This document shows, piece after piece, positions 50,070 to 61,680 of a stretch of DNA of 64,000 bases (position 1 is its first letter; the number at the start of each line of letters is the position of its first letter). The translations under genes were made by a program, and so were the position numbers. Below the pieces are notes generated by a model. The model did not search any database and was not told where the DNA came from. It worked only from the letters and a program-made list of their open reading frames with translations. The stretch comes from Pegea sp. RAD2-039 (Eukaryota; Chordata; Thaliacea; Salpida; Salpidae): NCBI GenBank assembly GCA_034620365.1, contig JAQGEQ010000213.1:1-64000 (forward strand), read 5' to 3'.

Positions 50070-51065
50070 ATGGAAACTATGGTAGATACAAATGGCAGGA
50101 CCTTGCGGTCAAAAGCTCCAAAAAACCCAATCAAACCAAGTTCTTCAAAACAAGCTTTCAATGGCAATTGCCAAGCTTGTAACAAAACTTGCTCAGGTGA
50201 AGTTCTGGCAATAGATTGCATCAAATTCCTCTCTACGTTTCACCTCACTTGTAGTGATGTGAGTAAAAAAATTTATGATATATTTGGAAATAATAAAATT
50301 CAGCAAGTGGGATTTTGTTGGTCCTACATTAGATGTAGATCTATGGACAAAACAACTACCTCGTCCAACACTAATACAAGCCTATTGTCCGACATCAACA
50401 ACACCATATCCACTGAATTGGCCAAATTTAAATCCGAAATTGGCAACGATGTTGCCAAAATCAATGAAAAGATTTCTATCTTATCCAAATCTATGGATGA
50501 ACTGGATGCCTCCACAAAGAAGCCTCTCACATGGGCCTCATTTGTTGGTAATTCTGGATCCGAAAAAAATACTAGCGTGGTCTAACTTCTTGCCGAAAAG
50601 GTTACTGACACGCACAAAAAACTTATTCTCCACCGGGAGGATAGAGAAAACAATGTCATCATCTTTGGTGTCTCTGAGACTGATAAAGACTATGACATCA
50701 AGACTTTTAATCAAATGTGCACTCAAAGCCTTGGTTTTGTGGACGCTCCAAAAGTTTCAATGACCAGACTCGGGGCAAAAAGATCAAATCATAAAAGACC
50801 GTTAAAAGTGTCCTTTCAGGAAAGATGGGACAAACGTAAGTTTCTTGCTAAGCTGTATAAGCTTAAGCAGGACGAAAAATTCCAGGGCATCAGAGTAGCA
50901 CATGATATGTGTGAAGATGATCGCTTAGAAAATAAGCGTCTTCTAAAAGAGGCGTACAGCCAAAATCAGAAAGAGCAACCAACTGATTTCAAATACAAAG
51001 TTCGAGGTCCACCATGGGCTTTAAAGATCGTGAAGGTCTTTTCAAAAAACGGAAGTGCAAAATAA
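50070..51065 (+). pseudogene. LINE ORF1 (PHD-like finger, coiled coil, RNA-binding domain)
   Basis: About 331 codons in one frame, with a TAA at 50583-50585 where copy B encodes Gln. In order: a Cys/His zinc finger of PHD type (CQACNKTC ... FHLTCSDV ... CRSMD) at residues 33-95, a coiled coil (INEKISILSKSMDELDA) around 125-165, and an RRM-like chaperone region (NNVIIFGVSETD ... HDMCEDDRLENKRLLKEAY). LINE ORF1 proteins coat the element RNA and are needed for transposition. It ends overlapping the start of ORF2 by about 50 bases. Confidence 0.85.
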
Positions 51066-53966
51066 CCACTGGACCCGCATCATCCTTATTCAACCTCTCT
51101 TTGCACAAAATTATTAATACTATGCTTCCAGCCCAAGATACCAGTACACAGAAGCCTACCACCAAATCTTACAAGTGTCAAAAAGACAATTTTTCTTTTA
51201 TATTAGGTATGTTTTTCAACGCACGGTCAATTGTCAACAAAATTTTCGAACTGAAAGCTCCTTTGCTTTCTCAAGATTTTACATTTGTTTTCATTACCGA
51301 AACTTGGTTGAAACCCTTTTATCCTGACTCCTTTCTGGATGACAGTGATCTTTTTCGTGCTTTGCGCTGTGACAGACTGTTTGATAGAGGCGGCGGTGCT
51401 TGTGCAAATTATAAAACATCACTGGCACCCATGATTTCAAGAATTAAGATAAATACCATTGATTGCCCAGGATTTGAGATTATTGCTTTCAACTTTCATT
51501 ACTCAAAGTCTAAGTTTTCCCGCTGTATATGTACCTACCTACCACCGTCTAAAGTTAACGATGAGGTTACTATTAAGGCCTTATTGAAGATTCTGAAAAG
51601 CCTTTTTTGTTCTGAGATTTATATTCTCGGGGATTTTAATTTTAGTAGAATTGATTGGAATAACCCAAATTTAGCATTCAATGGAAAATTGTTAATTTGA
51701 ATGGAGACAAAACTAATTTTACCAATCTGAGTCATGTCTTTGTAAACTTCCTAACTTTTCCAACCCAAGTTAGTGGTAATACTTTGGATCTTGTCATCAC
51801 ATCAAAACCTGAGAACGTTATCTACGTTGATCAAAATGAACCTTTTGCTCTGACATGCGATCACAACATGATTGAATTCAAGCTCCAACAAACTTTTTCT
51901 ACGAACGTTAAAACTCCAAACATACGGAACTTTTATCGTGGAAATTATAACAGTATAAACAAGTTTTTATCAGGTGTTGACTGGATTTCTGTTTTCAACT
52001 CTACCGAAGACATCAATGATATCTACTCAAGGTTTACTAACATTGTTAATGAGTCAATTAAAAAGTTCATACCTTTATATAGAGTCAACAAAAAACCACA
52101 CTTGCCAAGATATTTAAGGAATTTACAGCATTTGAAAAACCTCTTATACAAACAAACTAAAGCAGATCCTTCCATCAAACCTCTATACAAAGATCTTTGT
52201 CTAGTCTACAAGAAATCAGTTTATAGCCTCTATTTAGGAAAAGAAAGTGCAATCTTATCTTCACCTAGCAAGAAAACGTTTTTTGGCTTCATTAATCACA
52301 AGCTTAAGGCGAGATCTCATCTACCTCCCTTGCTTGATAACGCCAATCAGCTGGTGATGGAACCAAAGAATAAAGCTGAATTGCTAAACAAACAATTTGA
52401 AAAGGTTTTTATAACCGATGATGGCAAAACTCCTACTATTTCCTACTCCAATATTTTTTCAAATATCTCTGAGATGGTAGATCTAGACATAACAGTTGAT
52501 ATAGTATCTAAGGCTATTTCTTCTCTAAAATCAACAGTTTCCAACACCCCAGATCAAATCCCAGCTTTGTTTTTAAGAAAAAGTACTTCTTCTTTAGCGC
52601 TACCCTTATCGCTACTCTTTAACATGACTCTTAAGCGGGGAAGACTTCCACAAATTTGGAAGAATGCTATTATTACTCCAATTTATAAGAAGGGTCCCAG
52701 AAACACTGCACTTAACTACAGACCAGTTTCGCTGACTTCGGTTATCTGCAGAACTCAAGAACATATCATTCACAACCATATAACTAGCCATTTGACGGAG
52801 CATCATCTAATATCTGATGCCCAGCATGGCTTTGTTAAGCAAAGATCTTCTTTGACTCAACATCTCACTTTTTTCAATGAGCTTACAGCTCATTACGAAA
52901 GTAATACTCCATGTGACATCATATACCTTGATTTTGCTAAAGCGTTTGATTCTGTTCCACACAACAAGCTCATTACTGTATTGAAAAACATAAAAATCAG
53001 CAACTCTATCTTAAAATGGATTGAAGATTTCTTATCAGGTAGAACCCAACGAACCCGTGTAGAAAGATCTTTATCTACTCCTAGTAAAGTCACCAGCGGC
53101 GTTCCTCAAGGTTCCGTCCTGGGTCCACTTCTCTTTTTGATTTTCATTGAAGACCTCATCAGAAGACTAATAACAGTAGACAATGTCAGTGTGTTTGTGT
53201 ATGCAGATGACATCAAGCTATTATCTGGTTCTCACTCAAAACTCCAAACTGCACTAAACATTGTAGAAAACTGGTCTGCGAATTGGCAACTTAAAATCCA
53301 GCCAACAAAGTCTGAAGTTATAACATTCTCCCGTAAGCCAGCGGCCAACTTCAGCAACCAATACTACATCAATGGATCCATTCTTGAACGAGTATCCTCA
53401 GTCATAGACCTCGGCATTACTCTGACATCTGACTTCAAATGGCACAGTTATGTTTCCAGAATCTTTGGAAAATCTATCAAGCTTGTCCACCTCATCATAA
53501 AGACTTTTAATTCTAAAGATCCATGGTTTTTCGTCAACCTTTTCAAACTGTACATACGCCCTATTCTTGAATACAATATCAGTGCATGGATGCCATATCA
53601 AGTTGGTGATATCAGAAAAATCGAATCTGTTCAGGCAACATTTACGAGATTGGTTTGCAGGAAACTTAATATCAAATACGGGAGTTATAACCATCGTCTC
53701 AGCTTCTTCAATCTAGATTCTTTGGAAATCCGAAGAATCAAATACGACCTTATTCTGATTTTTAAAATTATTCACAACCTAATTGATCTTCAGTTTGATG
53801 ACTTTTTCTCCATTAGTCCCTCCCTCAAGTTATATCAACTTAGAAGACATAAATTACATCTTAATAAGCCCACTCCACCAGCTACGTTAACCAGATTAAG
53901 TTTTTTCTCATACCGCATAATCAGTACATGGAACAATCTGCCATCAGAGATTGTCATGTCAAAATG
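51014..53966 (+). pseudogene. LINE ORF2 (APE endonuclease and reverse transcriptase)
   Basis: The endonuclease half (51014-51700) has NARS, ITETWL, YLPPS and GDFN motifs. After a one-base frameshift near 51690 the frame resumes at 51697 with LDLVITS and CDHNMIEF. Reverse transcriptase has intact blocks: YRPVSLTS, DFAKAFDSVPH, SGVPQGSVLGP and YADD (about 53200). The C-terminal region (HRLSFFNLDSLEIRRIKYDL) precedes the break. Copy A shares the frameshift, so it predates their separation. Confidence 0.9.
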
Positions 53967-56900
53967 TCATCTTACTTTCATAAATAAAATCAGAATAAGT
54001 CCTGACATCGTTGAATATTGAAGGATAATTAATCCTACAAAACTCTGAGTTTGCAACTCCCACTTGATACCAGGATCCATCTCTAAGACACATCAATGGA
54101 CTTCCATGGTCACCCTTTAACACAACAAAAGTTTATGCAGATCTAAAAATCAATTTTTATTGAGAGTTATCAATGTTTTAATACAATCATTGAAATTGAA
54201 TTTTGTTTAAAACTTTCAAATATAGTTAATGTCAACCTATACAACAGTTAATCAAGTCATAATATAATTACATAGCAAGTCGATCCTCCAGTTTCATTAT
54301 CTTTACTGTCAGTGCAGATTTCATATGATTCGAAATAATTAAACTTATCCGCACAATAATCTCGATTTTTTATAGAAAGTCTTAACTGAGTAAACTTTAC
54401 GTTTACGTCTTGCATGAAACTTCCTTCAATAAAACGATTTATATATAAGCCATCAGATGAATAAACAAACTAATTGAACTATTGATTGGTTACTAGTTTC
54501 GATAAACAGAGTTTTCTAAAAGTAAATCTAATATTTCTGTTTTCAAGCTTTTTATTGGTTTCTTAGACTTAAATAAACAATTGTAATAAGTACTTACCTG
54601 AACGACCCCAACCACCAGTTATACAAGTTTCGCCTTCTGGTAATTCAAACTCGAAATTTGGAATACAGATTGGCTGTATAGTGTCGCCGAATGGAATTGT
54701 ATCTTTCGTCTCTAACAATATTATAGAAACACTGTAAATAACAAAAATTTTAATTAGTATATTACAGATTTCTGATATCAAATGATAAAACAACCTCTCA
54801 TAAACTGGAGGAGAATAAATCTGTTTGATTGTAGTTGTAAACTTTGCGGCGTTATTAGCTTCGTGGGTTCCAAACTTTAGTTTATAAGAACTAAATTGAG
54901 TTAAAAAACGATATTAATATTAACGAAAAGCTGAATTGAATGCTTCCAGATAGTAATAATTTAAAGCTCTCATAAAAACTGAGCACAACTTTCAAATATA
55001 TATTTTCACCTAAACGAAGTCTTCTGTACACACAATGATGAAGTCAAAATATGTCTTGGTGATACAATTGTTCCACTACAATTAAAATGATTAGTACTTT
55101 CATCCAAGAATAAAACCACAAATGGCCAAGAATGTGGTATTGCTTGACCACCGCCCCTTATTCTGTAAGACTTTTAAAAACATTAAAAACTTGCTGCTAC
55201 TAACAAAAATTTGGTTATAGCAACTTAATAGTTACTCATCAAATCAGCAACATGTAACGTAGTATTCGAGTTTCTTCAGCAAATCATCAAGTTTTTAAAT
55301 TAATGAAAAAAAATCGAAGTAAGCAGTAATAAAATCAACAATTTATCTAACCCATGAAAATTGTGGAGCAATCGCATTTTTTCCACATTGATTTTCATCT
55401 ATTTGTTTATGAACTGTAAATAAAAAGCAATAACTTCTAAACTCTTTTATGTAAAATGTTCAAAAGTTATTTTTTGTTATTTTTATGAAAAAGTTGATGT
55501 GAACACAGATTTGACAAACTTCTTTTACAAGCATTTTAATGCGCTAAATATTATTTTATCTAATAATTAACGACATCATCAACAATTTAATAAGTTTTGA
55601 TTTACTGCATTGTATTTCATCACTTTTGTCCGGGCAATTTACTACCCCGTCACATTTTTCACTTAAAGCAACACAGCTTCCATCCCAGCACCGAAACTGA
55701 CCTTCACAGGAATCTAGAAAGTTTAAAGAACAACTTCTACAGTAATTTTATAGGATTTCGATCTTTCAAATTACTTTGATTAGATTATAGCCTTTCACTC
55801 TCGTGCAAACTAGTAAAGTTTTCTTCTAAACATTATGACTAATTACACAAACTTTTAAACTAGCTTAGAAACATATACTCCAAAATTATTCACTTTACCG
55901 TTAAAAACTTTTGTAAATAACTTTATTTGTTAATCACATAAATTTGTTAAGTTTGTCGTTTAATTAAATAAAAATGTATAAATATAAATTAAAAACTAAA
56001 GAGTAACCAGAATTTTAAAACATGTTATCGAAAGTTCATATATAAATTCAGATTTATTTGTAAAACATTTTATAAACAATTTACATTCACAAAAAACACT
56101 CACATTTCAGCAGATTCATCAATTATATATATTTAATATATATATATAAAATTTAATATAATAATCTATAAGCATAAATAATAATTCATATTATGAGTAG
56201 CTTTTTAAACATACTATTTGTCCGCCTCCAAATCAATCTAAATCCTGAGTCGGCAGAAGCATCACTTTTTACATAGAATAGTGTGACCTCTTTAGTGGTA
56301 GAAAAGTTTGGTGGCGTGTTACTTTTACATATTTCATCTGAGTTTAACTTTTGATACAAATTATTTTTTGTTACTAAATAAATTTGATTTTCTATATATT
56401 TGTATCTTACTGTTTTCGAATTTCATAACATTTAAATACTTGGAAGTATTTCTAGAAATAAGTTCTCACTTTTTTTCCATCAATTTCTATAGAAAGACTT
56501 TCACCACTGCAATCGTAATCGTAGTTATAATATTCACTGGTGAGATAATCCAACGAAAAACTTTGAAATTCAATTTCTAGAAGCTACATCATCAAATATA
56601 CGCTGATTATACTTATATAGCCAGATGCTAACACTAAAGATATATGTTTGACTCGTTTATCGAATTAATCATGTTAGAAACACTTATAGACAGTTTGCAA
56701 AATTTTATAATTTTTTGAAATAATTTATTATATAATATTTCACCGACTTTTCCAGGAAGAGCTGGAAATTTCATAAAGCATACAACATCTTTTGGGGAAG
56801 GATTAGGATAATTGGGTGAAGTTAGTGTCCCAGAATCACCAGTTAATAGACCACCGCTGCAAATGTCAACTGCTTTCTCTGTGATGAAATAAACTGATTC

Positions 56901-57038
56901 ATAATTGAAAGTCTAACCTGAAGTAGTTGTTATAAATTCACAACTAAAATAACTTTCTCACTATAATAGTTACTTACCTTTAGCCAATGATTCCAAAAAA
57001 AAAGAAACAAAAAAGATGCTATGTAGTTTAAGGAACAT
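53959..57038 (-). CDS. Secreted CUB-LDLa-trypsin-fold protein, catalytically dead (serine protease homolog)
   Basis: Eleven exons join in frame: 57038-56978, 56878-56744, 56576-56470, 56347-56215, 55713-55606, 55413-55352, 55170-55010, 54890-54795, 54731-54598, 54423-54272, 54114-53959; 434 residues. Residues 1-19 are a signal peptide ([19 protein letters not shown]). A CUB domain covers about 25-145 ([19 protein letters not shown]). An LDL-receptor class A repeat covers 148-181, with six Cys and CPDKSDE. A linker with CGKN (the usual interdomain Cys) precedes the trypsin fold from RIRGGG (about 205). The triad is lost: LTAAHC is LTSSLC (Leu248), the Asp in DIALL is Ser290, and GDSGGP is GDHGSP (His386). 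The activation site is IRGG rather than IVGG. It is likely an extracellular regulator or binding protein. The stop codon lies in LINE-derived DNA. Confidence 0.85.
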
Positions 57039-58140
57039 TATTTATTGATCTAAAAACAAGATTTCTATATTATATACTATTGTTATTATTTTGATAAAAG
57101 GTTTCTATAAACTAATAAATAGTTATATTCTTATATTCTATAAGATTTTAATAAAGATTTAAATCAAATAAGAGAATAGAAAATTTTAAGTTTTCATATT
57201 GTTTGTATTAAAGAGCAAATGATTAGATTTACATATTATTAAGCCTTTAATGAATTATTTTTTTTGTTGTTGGCTTGGAAGATCTTTTATATTTGCAGAC
57301 TAATTGATTTCATGGTTGAACAATTTTTTTAAATTAGATTTAGGTGTGTAAAGAGTAATAATCATTAATTTCTTCAGTTGCTTCAAAATGTATCCTTCTT
57401 CAATACTTTTCAAAAACTTTTTAACATTAAAAGTTGTATTTGCTCTCTGGTTCACCAATTATCCGGTAATAATTCGTCTACAAATATATTTATATATATA
57501 TAACACATATTTATACATGCATAATAAAGCAACTAAGTTCAACAGATAAAAGCTCTTTCTAAAATAAAGTTATTTAACTTAATTACCTCTAAATGCTTTC
57601 AAAGCTCCAAATTTACTTCTAATCTATACATTTTGGCCTCTTGATCTATTTTTTGAAAGTCAAAAAGTTTAAATTCAAATTTATAAATGGTTTTGACAGG
57701 TTTGGATAGCATGGTAGTTTCAATTTCACCTGAAAACCTTTTTGTCGTTATATTTTTTCTTTAAATATTAAAATTAGTTATGAAAATGACTCGTCTATCA
57801 TAGCTTTTAGAGCTTTTACCCAAATTACAGTAAGAGTTATTCTACCTGACATGAAATATAACCATGAGAAAGTATTTTAATGATGGATATTTCATCTTTT
57901 TTTGAAGTATCAAAAACTTCATTTACATTTTTCGTCGATAATATAAAACTTGTCGCAAAAACTTAAAAAAAGTTCACAAGTGTACACTACATACTAGATA
58001 CATGTACTTTTGTTGATAATAACAGCATTTCATCCATAAATTTGTGCTCATAACCAAAAAAGTCAAAACATATAACTTTATACGCCATTAGTTTTGTTAA
58101 TTACTCAAACTCAAATTTAAAATGTTGCTTGATTTATTCA
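57039..58140 (-). other. Intergenic, with possible unassigned minus-strand exons
   Basis: Open, splice-flanked stretches on the minus strand at about 57955-57845 (FILSTKNVNEVFDTSKKDE) and 57730-57600 (MLSKPVKTIYKFEFKLFDF, with a TGA near its end), plus a Lys/Leu-rich frame at 57470-57300. The phases of the first two do not join with the splice sites I see. They may be a decayed or misread gene. The rest is AT-rich. Confidence 0.25.
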
Positions 58141-58170
58141 ACGGATTGAGTAGTTGCATTTGCCTTGATA

Positions 58171-58267
58171 GTAGCGTGTGGTGAGCTATCCCTACACGTT
58201 AGGTCCACTTACCCGTGACGTGACCCAGTAACCTAGCCTAATGAATTAGATTTCCGTGGTTAGGCTA
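58171..58267 (+). ncRNA. GC-richer, hairpin-rich island (possible structured RNA or element)
   Basis: Three stems can be drawn in order: cgtgt/acacg (58175-58179 with 58194-58198), ggtc/gacc (58202-58205 with 58222-58225), and a perfect 8-bp stem tagcctaa/ttaggcta (58234-58241 with 58260-58267). A T-rich run follows. The composition stands out against AT-rich surroundings. It does not match a tRNA, 5S or spliceosomal RNA that I know. It could be an RNA gene, a SINE remnant or chance. Confidence 0.25.
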
Positions 58268-59024
58268 ATTTTTTAATCTAATTTTTATGATCATGTGTAT
58301 ATTTTTGTAGTCTAATTTCTATGTTGTTTTATGTATCTTATTTTATGGAAATAAAAACCCATTTTGGATAAAATAGTTATTTAATCACGCTTTAATTTTG
58401 TTTAACTTCTCATATTTCAGTTTTGTTTGTTTTGATTTCTAATGCGATAATTTTTTGATTTTCTAAAAAAGTTGATTATGATTTAATGAGCCAGGTTATT
58501 TCTAATGTATTTTTTAATAATAGTCAAATAATTATCTTTTAAAATTCAAATGTGATTTTATGAATTTGTTTCAATTACACATTTAAACTTATTTGTTTAT
58601 TAAGGGTGTTGTGAGTTTTAAATTTTTTATCAAATTTTTATATGAATAATAAAACTTTAATTTAATGGTAATAGTATAAGTTTATATTTTTATAATGAAT
58701 GTTATGATTGATTATTTTTTAATATTTTTATTATAACCATTATGACTTTGTTAAGTTATTCTTCTTCAATTTATAATATTTTATTAATTTTAGGATTAAT
58801 TTTAAATTCTTTAATCATAAGTAATTATAAGTTTTAATTTATACTTCAAAGATGTTTTAAACTTTTGAATAAAAATCTATTTTGTTTTTCATTTCTGTTT
58901 TAAAGTAATATTTTTCTATTATAGAAGTTTTAATGAAAATTTATTTGATCAAAACTAAATATGAAAATATGCCAAAGTGAAAATTCCGATTTGATTTTTA
59001 CATGTTCACAATGAAAATGAAATA
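58268..59024. other. AT-rich upstream region of the C12orf56-like gene
   Basis: No coding segment was seen. It presumably holds the promoter; there is no clear TATA box. Confidence 0.4.
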
Positions 59025-61449
59025 ATGGCTTTCAAATATCCAATGTTTGATTGTTTTTTGAAAAAGAATCTTTCTCCAGAAGTAAGGATTCATCTTATAA
59101 GTAAAAGAGAAGATATTTAAATCTTTTACAGACATTTAACATTTTGTTATTTAGCTTCATATTTTACTATATATATTTTTTCAGGTTTATAACCAAGTTA
59201 AAACTTTTGAATCCTGTGTCATATATTCCAACTCAGACAAGTATTCACATCGATTTGTTTTTATCACTGACCACAATATTGCAGCAACTGAAAATCCCCC
59301 AAAATCTATTTTATGGAAAACTGATTTCACAGAAATTATAAAAATTGAAAAAGTAAAAAAAATATCAAATTAATTGCTTTGCAAAGCAAACAAACTTAAT
59401 TTTTTTCAGAAATTTGATAATCCAATTTTTATATCAAAAGATATAAAAAATTGTGTTCAACATATTTGTATTCAACTAAAACAACATTTATCAGTAAACC
59501 AGGAAACAACTCCGTCTATATCATCTGAAAAATCACCATTAAATGAAATTCATTTGTACATTTTGAATGAGGAATCTTCAATTTTTAATCTGTTATCTTT
59601 TCTTTGGATATCTTATATAATGGTAAAATATATCTTGATTTTATTTGTAGAATTTGTATGGAAAATTTTAGGCAAGTTTTTTAACAACATTTTATAATTT
59701 TTTATTTTTAGGAGAATAAAATGGAAATAACATTAGATGAAAATGTTAACAAAATCAAAGTTGCTTTTTCACATATTTATCAGATAATTTTATCTTCATT
59801 TCAACACAATACTTCTCTTGAAATCATATATCAGTAAATACTTTTTTTTAATAACATTTTTATCAAATGATTTTTTAGTTTTCACAATATTTTATATTAA
59901 AAAATATTTTGATTAATTTTTGAAACTGTACAATTTGAAATGAAAGTAGCCAAGGTTTAGAATTTCCTCATCATTATATCAAAATCTATCAAATATTTTT
60001 AAAATTGGGTTAACAAAATATGATTTAAGTAAAGGCTTTAACAAGTGATATACAATACTGCTAGTTTTAAAACCTTTTCATTATCTTTCTACATTCATAT
60101 TGTATTTTTTCGCTATAAGAGCTGTATGATTAATCATCTACAGTCACGTGTTTACTGAAATAAATGAAGTTAATTTTTTCTGTAATAAAAGGAACTAAAC
60201 AATAAAAACACTCCCTTTAATTGTTACTTACTTCGCGGAAACTGATTTGCTTCAAAAATATTCTTTGTAAATTTTTATTCACAATTAAAATATATTTTCA
60301 GAATTTTTCATGATTTGAAGTTATTGCTAAATAAAAGCATGATCGCAAAGTCCTTGTTTTGGAGAAGTGATGAACTTCTTCAGCTTTCAACGAATTACAT
60401 TTCAAAATTTCTGAATTTAAATTCACCTTCACAATCTGAGAGAGCTGATGAATTAGAGTAATTTTTATTAATTCAAAATATTTTTCTGACTTTTAAAAAA
60501 ACTTTTATTAAAACCCATTTTTTTGATACAAATATATTTCTTAAAATATTTAATCATAAATAGAAAATGAAGAGATTTTTTGTTTAGATGTTCAGCTCTT
60601 GTTGTAGAAGTGATTTGTGTAGCTTTAACAAAAGTTGAAACTTCAGATTTTTGTCAAAATATTATTGGCAAATGCAGGTACTTTGCATTTTACTTTGCAG
60701 TGAAGTTTAAATAGATAATTTTTTTTCAGCCAAGATTATTTCCTAAAATTAATTAACTTACTAGTACCTCCTCCAAAACTGAATCATAAATTACAAAATG
60801 ATGAAGAAATAATTTTAGCTTGTTCTGAATACACCAAAAACTGCTGCCAGCTGATTTACAAGTTTCTTCTTCTGCTTGATTGGGTTCGAACTTATTTATG
60901 AAATATTTTTAAGATTCCAAGATTAACTTGTTACCAGGGCCTATGGTACAACAAAAGTGGATCACAAAGATTCCACAAAGATCTCAATTTCACAAAGAAT
61001 TTATTTTCAAATATGATGAGTGACCATTTGAAGCTAGTGAGTAGCTTTTATAGATTTAGAAAACAAAAACCAAGAAAGAAAACTTTTTCAGAAAATTTTT
61101 ATGAAAGTAAATATCAATAAATTTTTTCAAATTTGGACCAGTGATGAATTACAATTAAACTTACACGACACGAAAGACATCTATCAAATTCTTTATGTTG
61201 TAAATCACTTTGTTTCTGTTTCAAAAAGTCTAAAAGATTATCTAAAAGTTGAATTTTCGGAAAACTTTAAGTGAGTTTTTGAAATATTTTTCTAAAAATA
61301 TTTATTAAAATAAAAAAATCTGTTCAATTATTTAAATTTTTTTCAGATATATAGTCGAACCCATGATCGACAACAAACTCTCAACTGATTCCTTGGTTTT
61401 CATTTTCACCAAGAATACATTATATCAACTTATCATTGCTTTGAAGTAA
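59025..61449 (+). CDS. C12orf56-family-like protein, ten exons
   Basis: Exons: 59025-59081, 59185-59352, 59410-59622, 59712-59833, 60302-60457, 60588-60677, 60730-60883, 60938-61036, 61092-61270 and 61347-61449; all phases agree, giving 446 residues. Introns are mostly 50-120 nt with TTTTTCAG acceptors; one is 468 nt. The N-terminal part (FLKKNLSPEV, then FITDHNIAATENPPKSI) recalls the vertebrate C12orf56 family, where a (Y/F)xTENPPKSI block is typical, followed by a QHI segment (CVQHICIQL here). The rest is Leu/Lys-rich and probably helical, with no signal peptide or membrane segment. Function of the family is unknown. The last exon ends AAG TAA, but GTAAAT there is also a usable donor, so a further exon is possible. 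The protein is shorter than the about 620-residue human one. Confidence 0.6.
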
Positions 61450-61680
61450 ATTTCTTTTCATCAAATCGTTTTCGATTCAACAAAAGTTCTTAAAATATCA
61501 AATTTTACTGTCGAAGCCACTTTTCAAGCCAATTTTTGTTCTAATTTTATTGTATAAGCACTGTGTCTTTATAATCTTAAAAAGTTAACTTATTGTGAAG
61601 CTTTTCAATCCGCTGAAATAAACAAATTTAAATGATTTTTTGGTAATTGAATTACAATCTGGTTTTCTCGGCATCTATAA
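61450..61680. other. 3' flank of the C12orf56-like gene
   Basis: AT-rich with no convincing acceptor. Probable 3' UTR. Confidence 0.4.

Larger units (their letters stand above)
50040..53966 (+). mobile_element. LINE family 1, copy C (nearly complete, 3' end missing)
   Basis: The longest family 1 copy: 5' leader, ORF1 and ORF2 with endonuclease and reverse transcriptase. It breaks at about 53966, inside the last 25 codons of ORF2, and joins the final exon of the trypsin-like gene. The 3' UTR and tail seen in copies A and F are absent. ORF1 has one nonsense codon and ORF2 one frameshift and a 27-30 base in-frame deletion, so the copy is inactive. Confidence 0.92.

Noticed and set aside
56308..56580. 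Plus-strand 90-codon hydrophobic frame
   Set aside because: Antisense to CUB-domain exons 3 and 4 of the trypsin-like gene.
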